Source: Bacillota bacterium
Lineage (GTDB): Bacteria; Bacillota; Limnochordia; JAAZLZ01
NCBI GenBank assembly: GCA_012799075.1
Contig: JAAZLZ010000245.1
Location: forward strand, 1-6,356
DNA: 6,356 nucleotides
Direction of reading: 5' to 3'
Below, in pieces: positions 1 to 6,239 of the stretch. A program made the translations under genes and the position numbers. The number at the start of each line of letters is the position of its first letter. Position 1 is the first letter of the stretch. The notes below the pieces were generated by a model. The model made no database searches, was not told the origin of the DNA, and saw only the letters and a list, made by a program, of their open reading frames with translations.

Positions 1-637
1 AGAAGCCCTCGCGGACAGCATGACGGAAGGACTCCGGGGAAAAGGAGAATGCCAGGGGATAGCCCCGATTCTTAACCACCAGATAGACAGCCGCCATCAA
101 CGACGCGGCCATGAGCATGCCGGGCAGGACTCCGGCCAAGAGCAGAAATCTGACCTCGATGCCCGCCAACACCCCGTAGACCACCAGGATAATGCTGGGG
201 GGAATAATGGGTCCGATGATGGCTGAAGATGCGAGGACGGCGGCGGCGAAGGACCGGGGAAATCCCGCCCGGGTCATTCCGTGGATTTCCACTTCTCCTG
301 CGCCCCGGGCGATGACCCCTGCGGAACTGGACATCCCCGCCAAAATGAGGTTGGTGATGACATTCACCTGGGCTAGACCTCCAGGCAAGGGACCCGCTAG
401 GCTCTCGGCGAAGGCAAAGATCCGTCGGGCGATCCCGCCCCGGTTCATCACTGCTCCCAAGAGCATGAAAAAGGGGACCGTGAGGAGAACAGAGCCGGTC
501 AGCACCCCGGTGATCCGTTGGGCCAAGGCAGTAATCGGAAAGGTCCGCCCATACACCCAAGCGGCCCCCGTCAGGAAGGCCAGGCTGACAGGCATGTTGA
601 GGAGAATCAGCAGCAAGATCAGGGCAACCAGCAACAT
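1..637 (-). CDS. dctM: TRAP transporter large permease, DctM family (partial, C-terminal half off the left edge)
   Basis: Large membrane subunit of a tripartite ATP-independent periplasmic (TRAP) transporter, the family that imports organic acids and similar solutes using an ion gradient. The reading frame is open from an ATG at 637 to the window edge, giving 212 residues of a protein that is usually about 425-430 long. Family landmarks are clear: a hydrophobic first helix (residues 2-30), PFFMLLGAVMNRGGIARR (55-72), LPGGLAQVNV (84-93), AGMSSSA (100-106), IIGPIIPPSI (140-149), VYGVLAG (153-159) and LLAGVLPG (166-173). A GAGGAG ribosome site at 652-647 sits 9 bases before the ATG. The frame is closed upstream by the oppF stop codon. 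There is no N-terminal DctQ fusion: the protein begins directly with the first DctM helix. It follows oppF by 54 bases without a terminator, and no dctQ or dctP lies upstream. The substrate cannot be told. The family call is firm; the symbol is a family label. Confidence 0.93.
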   Translation of the reverse strand, partial: MLLVALILLLILLNMPVSLAFLTGAAWVYGRTFPITALAQRITGVLTGSVLLTVPFFMLLGAVMNRGGIARRIFAFAESLAGPLPGGLAQVNVITNLILAGMSSSAGVIARGAGEVEIHGMTRAGFPRSFAAAVLASSAIIGPIIPPSIILVVYGVLAGIEVRFLLLAGVLPGMLMAASLMAAVYLVVKNRGYPLAFSFSPESFRHAVREGF

Positions 638-646
638 CGCCGTTGT

Positions 647-652
647 CTCCTC
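647..652 (-). promoter_or_regulatory. Ribosome binding site of dctM
   Basis: GAGGAG lies 9 bases upstream of the ATG at 637. It supports this start over a weaker in-frame TTG further upstream in the oppF-dctM gap, and shows that the TRAP gene has its own translation signal rather than being translationally coupled to oppF. Confidence 0.6.
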
Positions 653-691
653 ACCCCTCGGTCCCCTGTGCAAGAGAACTAATTGAATTGC

Positions 692-1660
692 TCAAACGAC
701 AAGGTGGCAGGCTACCGAATGCCCCCCTCCTACGTCCACCATGGCCGGCTCCTCTTGGTGACACCGGGCCTCCACCTTGGGACAGCGGCTTGCGAACCGG
801 CACCCCGGCGGCAAGTCGATGGGACTTGCCACATCCCCCGTCAGGATGAGCCGCCTGCGCTGGCTTTCCACTTTCGGATCGGGAATGGGAATGGCCGACA
901 TGAGGGCTTCTGTGTAGGGATGAAGGGGGTTATCATAAATCTGATCGCTCGGAGCCACCTCCACCAGCCTGCCCAAATACATCACGGCCACCCGGTGACT
1001 GATATGGCGGACAACGGCCAAGTCATGGGAAATGAACAGGTAGGTCAGACCGAGCTTCTCTTGCAGCTCTTCCAACATGTTGATCACCTGGGCCTGGATC
1101 GATACATCCAAGGCCGAGACCGGCTCATCACAAATAATTACCTTGGGCTGAACGGCCAGGGCCCGGGCCACGCCGATCCGCTGCCTTTGACCGCCGCTGA
1201 ACTCATGGGGATATCGCCCGGCCATTTCCTGGCCCAGACCCACCATTTCCAACAGCTCCCCCACCCTTTCGGTCCGCCGTTCTTCAGCCAAACCGTGGAT
1301 TTCCAAGGCCTCCGTAATGGTGTCCCCAACGGTCATGCGGGGGTTGAGGGAAGAATAGGGGTCTTGGAAAATCATCTGGATCTGACTGCGAACAGGGAGC
1401 ATCTCCCTTTCGGAGAGGGAGAAGATTTCCTGACCGTGCAGGCGGACAGATCCCCCCGTCGGCTCATAAAGGCGGACAATGGTCCGTCCCGCGGTCGTCT
1501 TGCCGCAGCCGCTTTCACCGACAAGTCCCAAGGTTTCCCCCCGGTAAAGATCAAAGCTGATTCCATCGACAGCCTTCAACATCCCCCGGGTTTTCTGCCA
1601 AACTCCCCGGGTGATGGGAAAGTACTTTTTCAGGTCCCTTACTTCAAGCACCGGCTCCAT
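692..1660 (-). CDS. oppF: Oligopeptide ABC transporter ATP-binding protein OppF
   Basis: One of the two ATPases on the cytoplasmic face of the Opp importer; with OppD it hydrolyses ATP to drive peptide passage through OppBC. The 322 residues carry the full ABC set: Walker A GESGCGKT (48-55), Q-loop Q99 in IFQDP, signature FSGGQRQR (154-161), Walker B with D178 and E179 in CDEP, D-loop SALD (182-185) and H-loop H212 in SHD. The N-terminal YFPI (13-16) and the long insertion before AVDGISF are typical of OppF/DppF rather than OppD. The C-terminal oligopeptide/dipeptide extension (about 230-322) contains four cysteines (287, 293, 300, 318), the pattern known to hold a [4Fe-4S] cluster in some Opp/Dpp ATPases. 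The ATG shares one base with the oppD stop (TGATG), so translation is probably coupled. No key residue is missing. DppF is the main alternative name. Confidence 0.95.
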   Translation of the reverse strand: MEPVLEVRDLKKYFPITRGVWQKTRGMLKAVDGISFDLYRGETLGLVGESGCGKTTAGRTIVRLYEPTGGSVRLHGQEIFSLSEREMLPVRSQIQMIFQDPYSSLNPRMTVGDTITEALEIHGLAEERRTERVGELLEMVGLGQEMAGRYPHEFSGGQRQRIGVARALAVQPKVIICDEPVSALDVSIQAQVINMLEELQEKLGLTYLFISHDLAVVRHISHRVAVMYLGRLVEVAPSDQIYDNPLHPYTEALMSAIPIPDPKVESQRRRLILTGDVASPIDLPPGCRFASRCPKVEARCHQEEPAMVDVGGGHSVACHLVV

Positions 1661-2658
1661 CAGGCCACCTCCTCCCGGGCCCGCTTAACGGCCTGGGGGC
1701 CAAGTTCTTGCAGCCAGCAAGCCACCGTTCCCTTGTCGGTGGAAGTCATCACGGGCATCTTTTGCACACAGATCCGCATGGCCCACCGGCAGCGGGCCGC
1801 AAAGGGACATCCTTGCGGCGAGGCCAACAGATCGGGGGGCTGCCCCGGGATGGGCACCAGGCGGTCCTTCCGCGCATCAAGGCGGGGCAGGGAGCGCAAC
1901 AAACCCCAGGTGTAGGGGTGCTGGGGATCATCGAAAACGGCTTCGACGGACCCGGTCTCAACTACCCGACCCGCGTACATGACGATGACCCGCTGACAAA
2001 GGCCGGCCACAATCCCCATGTCGTGGGTAATGAGCAAAATGGAGGAAGAAAGGCGAACCTTAAGCTCCTTCAAGAGCTCGATGATCTGGGCCTGAATCGT
2101 TACATCCAGGGCCGTTGTCGGTTCATCGGCAATGAGCATCTTGGGAGAACAGGCAAGGGCCATCGCGATCATGAGCCGCTGGCGCATGCCGCCGCTGAAC
2201 TCATGGGGATACTGGTGCAAGCGCCGCTTCGCCTCGGGGATGCCCACCAGATTCAATAGTTCAATCACCCTGGCCCGGGCGGCTTTGGCATCCATCCCCT
2301 TGTGGATCCTTAAGCCTTCCCCCAGTTGGGTTTCAACGTTCAACACCGGATTGAGGGAGGTCATCGGATCTTGGAAAATCATGCTAAGGACGTTCCCCCG
2401 CAGGTGGCGCATCTTCTGCCCGGAAAGCTTAGTCAAGTCTTCTCCGGCGAAGATGATCTCGCCGCCGATGATCTTCCCCGGGGGAGGGACAAGCCCCATA
2501 ATGGACAGGGCCGTAACGCTCTTGCCGCAACCCGACTCTCCCACCAAGGCCACAGCTTCTCCTTCCCCCACCTGAAAGCTAACTCCATCGACAGCCTTGA
2601 CTTCACCTAGATGGGTAAAGAAGGATGTACGCAAATTGCGGATATCTAATAGAGCCAC
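1660..2658 (-). CDS. oppD: Oligopeptide ABC transporter ATP-binding protein OppD
   Basis: Second ATPase of the importer, expected to pair with OppF beneath OppBC. Its 332 residues include Walker A GESGCGKS (40-47), Q-loop Q96, signature FSGGMRQR (154-161), Walker B with D178 and E179 in ADEP, D-loop TALD (182-185) and H-loop H212 in THD. MRQR in place of OppF's QRQR and the short N-terminus are OppD/DppD traits. The C-terminal extension holds cysteines 284, 290, 297 and 314, again a likely [4Fe-4S] site by family knowledge. The start codon is GTG: it lies 6 bases after a GGAGGT site, 12 bases past the oppC stop, and gives the expected N-terminus (ALLDIRNLRTSF). Both ATPase sites look intact. 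DppD is the main alternative name. Confidence 0.95.
   Translation of the reverse strand: MALLDIRNLRTSFFTHLGEVKAVDGVSFQVGEGEAVALVGESGCGKSVTALSIMGLVPPPGKIIGGEIIFAGEDLTKLSGQKMRHLRGNVLSMIFQDPMTSLNPVLNVETQLGEGLRIHKGMDAKAARARVIELLNLVGIPEAKRRLHQYPHEFSGGMRQRLMIAMALACSPKMLIADEPTTALDVTIQAQIIELLKELKVRLSSSILLITHDMGIVAGLCQRVIVMYAGRVVETGSVEAVFDDPQHPYTWGLLRSLPRLDARKDRLVPIPGQPPDLLASPQGCPFAARCRWAMRICVQKMPVMTSTDKGTVACWLQELGPQAVKRAREEVA
1667..1673 (-). promoter_or_regulatory. Ribosome binding site of oppF, inside oppD
   Basis: AGGAGGT, a near-perfect Shine-Dalgarno, ends 6 bases before the oppF ATG at 1660 and lies within the last codons of oppD. It fixes the oppF start at the TGATG overlap and fits coupled, equimolar production of the two ATPases. 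Confidence 0.8.
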
Positions 2659-2664
2659 ACTCTA

Positions 2665-2670
2665 ACCTCC
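2665..2670 (-). promoter_or_regulatory. Ribosome binding site deciding the GTG start of oppD
   Basis: GGAGGT begins right after the oppC stop codon (2673-2671) and ends 6 bases before the GTG at 2658. Its position leaves little doubt that oppD begins with GTG. Confidence 0.75.
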
Positions 2671-3576
2671 CTACGAACGCAGGCGGGGATCAAGGGCATC
2701 CCTTAAACCATCGCCTAGAAAATTGAAAGCCAGCATGGTAATGCTAATCGCAAAGGCCGGGGCCAGAAGCTGCCAGGGATAGGACCTGATCCCAGCCAAT
2801 CCATCGGATGCAAGGACACCCCAACTGGCCATGGGAGCGCTTACTCCCAGTCCGATAAAGCTCAAGAAGGCTTCCAAGAAAATGGCCTGGGGGATGGTGA
2901 GGGTTGCGGTGACAATGATGGGCCCCACACTGTTGGGGATCAGATGACGGAACAGGATCCGCCAACGACTAGCCCCGAGGCAGCGGGCCGCCAGGGCAAA
3001 GTCCTGGCCCCTCATGGCCAGGATCTGTCCCCGGACGATCCTGGCCATGGACAGCCACTCGGTGAGGCCGATCGCGATGAGGATATTGCCAAAGCCCGGG
3101 CCTAGGACCACCATCAGCAAGATGATATAAAGCAGGGACGGAATCCCATAGAGGATATCCACCACCCGCATCATCACATTGTCCACCTGGCCGCCAAAAA
3201 ACCCTGCAATCCCCCCATAGACTACACCGATGGTCAAATTAATCAGGCTGGCAAACACACCAATGGCCAAGGAGATCCTGGCTCCGTACATGAGACGGGT
3301 GGCGATATCCCGTCCGAGATTGTCCGTGCCCAGCCAGTTAGCCTTGCTGGGGGGGCGATTAGCCCTGATCAGGCTTTGGTCCGAGTAGGAATAGGGGCTG
3401 AAATAAGGGCCGACGATGGCAAACAGACAGATTAACGCGATCACCACCAAACCGACCGTGGCCCCCCGGTTTTCCCGCAGTCGGCGCCAAGCATCCTGCC
3501 AATAGGTAGTGCTCGGCCGCACCATCCTCTCCGGCGCATCTTCCTTGGGAAGGGGTAAAAAAAGCTCTTCTTGCAT
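2671..3576 (-). CDS. oppC: Oligopeptide ABC transporter permease OppC
   Basis: Inner-membrane permease that forms the translocation channel with OppB. From the ATG at 3576 it has 301 residues. A short cytoplasmic N-terminal segment with WQDAWRRLRENRGA leads into the first helix (about 40-59), as in the OppC N-terminal domain. LGTDNLGRD follows (82-90), then a binding-protein-dependent permease core with further helices near 98-127, 141-159, 161-174, 216-244 and 268-290. The EAA loop that docks on the ATPases spans about 192-215 (AARCLGAS, G201), and the protein ends with the hallmark FNFLGDGLRDALDPRLR (284-300). An in-frame GTG at 3603 would add nine residues, but its nearest GGAG is 15 bases away. 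The ATG has AGGCAGGT 7 bases upstream and GGGAGG 12 bases upstream, so I chose it. It lies 30 bases after the oppB stop. Confidence 0.93.
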   Translation of the reverse strand: MQEELFLPLPKEDAPERMVRPSTTYWQDAWRRLRENRGATVGLVVIALICLFAIVGPYFSPYSYSDQSLIRANRPPSKANWLGTDNLGRDIATRLMYGARISLAIGVFASLINLTIGVVYGGIAGFFGGQVDNVMMRVVDILYGIPSLLYIILLMVVLGPGFGNILIAIGLTEWLSMARIVRGQILAMRGQDFALAARCLGASRWRILFRHLIPNSVGPIIVTATLTIPQAIFLEAFLSFIGLGVSAPMASWGVLASDGLAGIRSYPWQLLAPAFAISITMLAFNFLGDGLRDALDPRLRS

Positions 3577-3583
3577 GATTACA

Positions 3584-3594
3584 ACCTGCCTCCC
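3584..3594 (-). promoter_or_regulatory. Ribosome binding site favouring the ATG start of oppC
   Basis: GGGAGG (3594-3589) is followed by an overlapping AGGCAGGT that ends 7 bases before the ATG at 3576. This site would fall inside the coding region if the upstream GTG at 3603 were used, which argues for the ATG. The choice changes the protein by nine residues only. Confidence 0.5.
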
Positions 3595-3606
3595 TTGCTC
3601 CACTGG

Positions 3607-4536
3607 TTAAGATGAAGGCTCCGCCAGCTTGATCCTCGGATCAAGGAGTACATAGCCCAGGTCCACCAGGAAATTCAATGTGACCAGCAGAATCGAATAA
3701 AAAACCGTTACCCCGAGAATCACCGTATAATCCCGGTTGTAGATGCTGGTCACATAGTGCTGGCCCAAGCCCGGGATGGCGAAGATTTTCTCGATGACGA
3801 AGCTTCCCGTCATGATTTGGGCAAGAAGGGGGCCTAGGTACGAAAAAACAGGAATAAGGGCGCATTTAAGGGCATGACGCGCTATGACCGCGGGGGTCGA
3901 CAGCCCCTTGGCATAAGCCGTCCGGATAAAATCCTCCCCAAGGACCTCCAACATGCTGGCCCGGGTCAGCCGGGCAAAAAAGGCCGCGGGAAACCCTGCC
4001 AGGGCCAGGGCCGGCAGGATCACCTGGGATGGACGACCCCACAAAGCAGCGGGCAGCCACCGCAGCTTATAGGCGAAAATGTACATCAGAAAAGTAGCCA
4101 TGATAAAGCTGGGAACGGACACACCGATGGTAGCCGCCAGCATGGCCAAGGTATCGGGCCATTTGTTCTGCTTAAGGGCCGCCAAGATCCCTGCCGGGAT
4201 CCCCAACAGCAAAGCCAAGGCCACGGAGGTGACCCCTAAAACCGCTGATACTGGGAAACCGGAGTTGATGATGTCGTTGACCGTCCGGCCCTCATACTTG
4301 AAGGACGGCCCCAAATCCCACCGGAGAATATTCCCCATGTAGTCGATGTAGCGCTTCCAGAAGGGATCATTTAGGCGATAGCGGGCCTCAATATTGCGCT
4401 TAATGGCCTCCGGCAGCGGCTTCTCCGAAGCAAAGGGTCCACCGGGGACCAGATTCATCAAGACAAAGGTCACCGTGGCGATCACCCACAGGACCAAAAG
4501 CATCGACAGCAAACGTCTGACAATGTACCTACCCAA
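3607..4536 (-). CDS. oppB: Oligopeptide ABC transporter permease OppB
   Basis: Inner-membrane permease, partner of OppC. The 309 residues open with the family N-terminus GRYIVRRLLSMLLVLWVIATVTFVLMNLVPG (2-32), including the first helix. A periplasmic stretch with DPFWKRYIDYMGNILRWDLGPSF (57-79) follows, then a permease core with helices near 97-121, 131-155, 171-189, 227-248 and 273-296. The EAA loop is FIRTAYAKGLSTPAVIARHALKCALIPV (203-230, G211), with C225 where many homologues have asparagine. It ends in LLDPRIKL. The start is TTG: an in-frame TGA immediately precedes it, so no upstream start is possible, and the family sequence begins exactly here. A GGAGGG site lies 12 bases upstream, rather far. 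The gene follows oppA by 63 bases that contain a stem-loop. Confidence 0.95.
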   Translation of the reverse strand: MGRYIVRRLLSMLLVLWVIATVTFVLMNLVPGGPFASEKPLPEAIKRNIEARYRLNDPFWKRYIDYMGNILRWDLGPSFKYEGRTVNDIINSGFPVSAVLGVTSVALALLLGIPAGILAALKQNKWPDTLAMLAATIGVSVPSFIMATFLMYIFAYKLRWLPAALWGRPSQVILPALALAGFPAAFFARLTRASMLEVLGEDFIRTAYAKGLSTPAVIARHALKCALIPVFSYLGPLLAQIMTGSFVIEKIFAIPGLGQHYVTSIYNRDYTVILGVTVFYSILLVTLNFLVDLGYVLLDPRIKLAEPSS

Positions 4537-4548
4537 TCAACATCACAT

Positions 4549-4554
4549 CCCTCC
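4549..4554 (-). promoter_or_regulatory. Ribosome binding site of oppB (TTG start)
   Basis: GGAGGG ends 12 bases before the TTG at 4536, longer than the usual 5-9. ATG triplets at 4548 and 4543 are nearer, but each opens a frame that stops within one or four codons. The same bases can pair with CCCTCC at 4570-4565, so initiation on oppB may be weak or structure-dependent. Confidence 0.55.
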
Positions 4555-4567
4555 AGAGCCAAAGGGA

Positions 4568-4590
4568 GGGGTGACTCCGAGAGTCACCCC
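4568..4590 (-). terminator. Stem-loop between oppA and oppB (likely attenuator or mRNA-stabilising hairpin)
   Basis: A perfect 10-bp inverted repeat, GGGGTGACTC / GAGTCACCCC, with a 3-base loop begins 9 bases after the oppA stop codon. Read with the operon, the bases after the stem are TCCCTTTGG, a poor U-tract, so full termination is unlikely. Partial termination, or protection of the oppA message from 3' decay, is more plausible and would give an excess of binding protein over permease. On the plus strand the stem is followed by TTGTTTGTTTT, a good U-tract, so it could also stop antisense transcription. The structure is seen directly; the function is inferred. Confidence 0.7.
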
Positions 4591-4599
4591 TTGTTTGTT

Positions 4600-6195
4600 T
4601 TAGTGCTTGGCCACCCAGGCATTCTTAAAGTCGATGAAGCCCAGGCTGGAGTAGATTACGTCCTTGATGTAATCCTTCTCCAAGAAGGGCTCGACATAGT
4701 AGTAAATGGGCATGATGGGCAGCTGTTCCAAGATGATCGCCTCGGCCTCATGCATCGCCTTCATCCGCACCGCGGGATCGTTGCTGGTCTTGGCCAATTC
4801 GATCAGCCGATCGTGCTCCGGATCGCTCCAGTTGGAGTCGTTGTTGCCGCCGTCCTTCACATGCATATCCATGAAGGTCATGGGGTCGATGTAGTCGCCG
4901 ACCCAGCCGGCCCTGGCCACCTGGAAATCCCCCTCGTCCCGGCTGTTGAGGTAGACGCCCCACTCCTGGTTGTTTAGCCGGACGTCGATGTTCAGATTCT
5001 TCTTCCAGAACTCCTGGATTACCTCGGCGATGGCCTTATGCATCTCCATCGTGTTGTAGAGGATGGTCAAGGTCGGGAAGCCCTTTCCGTCGGGATAGCC
5101 AGCCTCGGCCAACAAGGCCTTGGCCTTCTCCACGTTTTCCTCTAGCATATCGCCGCCCACTTCTCTAAACTCCGCACCCGGCTCGGCATCGGGAATTCCC
5201 GGGGGCACCCACGCCAGGGCGGGGATTTCACCGGCCCGGGTCACATACTCGGTGACGGCCTGCCGATCGATGGCCATGCTCAAAGCCTTCCGCACCCGGA
5301 CATCGTCAAGGGGTTCGGCTTTGCAGTTGAAGATATAGTAATACGTACCCAGATTGGGGGTCACCTTCAGGAGACCTTCCTTCTTCAAGCGAGGGATCTC
5401 GGGGCGAGATACAGTATGGGTGATGTCAAGCTGATCTGTCTCGAACATGACCAGTTCGGTATCTTCCGATTCGATCAGGGTCGCGACGAGCTTATCCACG
5501 ATGACGCTGTCAGCATCCCAGTAAAGGTCGTTCTTCTCCAGCTCCATGTAGCTGTTGTGCACCCACTTGGTCACCTTGAAAGGACCATTGCCTACATAGG
5601 TCTCGGGCTTCATGAACCAACCGTTCGGATCGGCTTCCACCACTTTCCGATTGACAGGCATCAAGGTGGGGAAGGCCACCAGGGAGAGGAAATAACCGGT
5701 GGGAGCCTCAAGTTCCACTTCCAGAGTGTAATCATCCAAAGCCTTAACGCCAACCAGGTTCGGATCGGTGACTTCCCCTGCGTTGTACGCCTCGCCGTTC
5801 TTTATGTAGAAAAGCTGATAGGCATACTGGGAAGCGGTCTCAGGAGCCAAGGCCCTTTTCCAGGCGTACTCGAAGTCGTGGGCGGTGACGGGATCACCGT
5901 TGGACCAGCTAGACTTCCGCAGATGGAAAACGTACCGCAGACCATCCTCGCTGATCTCCCACTTCTCCGCGATGGCCGGCTGGGGCAGATCATCAGCATC
6001 CAAACGGGTGAGGCCTTCGAAAACGTTAAGCTCGATTCTAGCCTCAGGAACCCCTGTCGATTTGGCCGGATCAAGGGTCTCCGGCTCCGTCCCCAAGTTG
6101 AAGCGGATAACCTGCTCCGCGGCCCTTTCGGCCCCGGCGATTCCGCCAATGACTAATACCAGTGCCAGCACCAAAGAAACTAAACGTGTTTTCAA
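4600..6195 (-). CDS. oppA: Oligopeptide-binding protein OppA (family 5 extracellular solute-binding protein)
   Basis: Extracytoplasmic receptor that binds peptides and delivers them to OppBC. The 531 residues begin with a type I signal peptide: KTR, a hydrophobic core (about 5-20) and AGA (20-22) as a likely cleavage site. No lipobox cysteine is present, so it should be soluble rather than a lipoprotein. Family 5 landmarks follow: GTEPETLDP (35-43), NVFEGLTRLD (57-66), SWSNGDPVTAHDFEYAWKRAL (96-116), VGNGPFKVTKW (201-211), RKALSMAIDR (302-311), RAGWVGDYIDPMTF (428-441) and IYYYVEPFLEKDYI (497-510). The GW-x2-DY-x-DP segment matches the region of enterobacterial OppA whose aspartate contacts the peptide amino group (here D434), favouring peptides. 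The start is TTG at 6195, 7 bases after GGAGGG; no ATG lies in frame before residue 179, and the signal peptide requires this start. A DppA- or MppA-like specificity remains possible. Confidence 0.94.
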   Translation of the reverse strand: MKTRLVSLVLALVLVIGGIAGAERAAEQVIRFNLGTEPETLDPAKSTGVPEARIELNVFEGLTRLDADDLPQPAIAEKWEISEDGLRYVFHLRKSSWSNGDPVTAHDFEYAWKRALAPETASQYAYQLFYIKNGEAYNAGEVTDPNLVGVKALDDYTLEVELEAPTGYFLSLVAFPTLMPVNRKVVEADPNGWFMKPETYVGNGPFKVTKWVHNSYMELEKNDLYWDADSVIVDKLVATLIESEDTELVMFETDQLDITHTVSRPEIPRLKKEGLLKVTPNLGTYYYIFNCKAEPLDDVRVRKALSMAIDRQAVTEYVTRAGEIPALAWVPPGIPDAEPGAEFREVGGDMLEENVEKAKALLAEAGYPDGKGFPTLTILYNTMEMHKAIAEVIQEFWKKNLNIDVRLNNQEWGVYLNSRDEGDFQVARAGWVGDYIDPMTFMDMHVKDGGNNDSNWSDPEHDRLIELAKTSNDPAVRMKAMHEAEAIILEQLPIMPIYYYVEPFLEKDYIKDVIYSSLGFIDFKNAWVAKH

Positions 6196-6202
6196 CTTCC
6201 TT

Positions 6203-6208
6203 CCCTCC
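6203..6208 (-). promoter_or_regulatory. Ribosome binding site deciding the TTG start of oppA
   Basis: GGAGGG ends 7 bases before the TTG at 6195. With the signal peptide starting here and no nearby in-frame ATG, it settles the start. A strong site may offset the weaker initiator in the gene expected to be made in greatest amount. Confidence 0.75.
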
Positions 6209-6239
6209 GTTTCTTAAGTTTCGCTTGTTTTCAGGACTT

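Noticed and set aside
72..560. A 162-codon minus-strand frame and overlapping plus-strand frames at the left end
   Set aside because: They overlap the DctM frame, which carries a series of conserved family motifs; the alternatives are Arg/Gly/Pro-rich with no family resemblance.
638..691. Terminator or promoter in the oppF-dctM gap
   Set aside because: I found only short AT-rich near-palindromes (around AATTCAATT) with no GC-rich stem and U-tract, and no paired -35/-10 elements.
683..1915. A 410-codon open frame on the plus strand opposite oppF and the end of oppD
   Set aside because: It runs antisense to two genes with intact ABC motifs, has no recognisable domain and reads as low-complexity, His/Gln/Gly-rich sequence typical of the complement of GC-rich coding DNA.
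5416..6156. A 246-codon open frame on the plus strand opposite oppA
   Set aside because: It is antisense to a clear solute-binding protein, its frame follows the codon structure of the opposite gene, and it has no motif or ribosome site that stands out.
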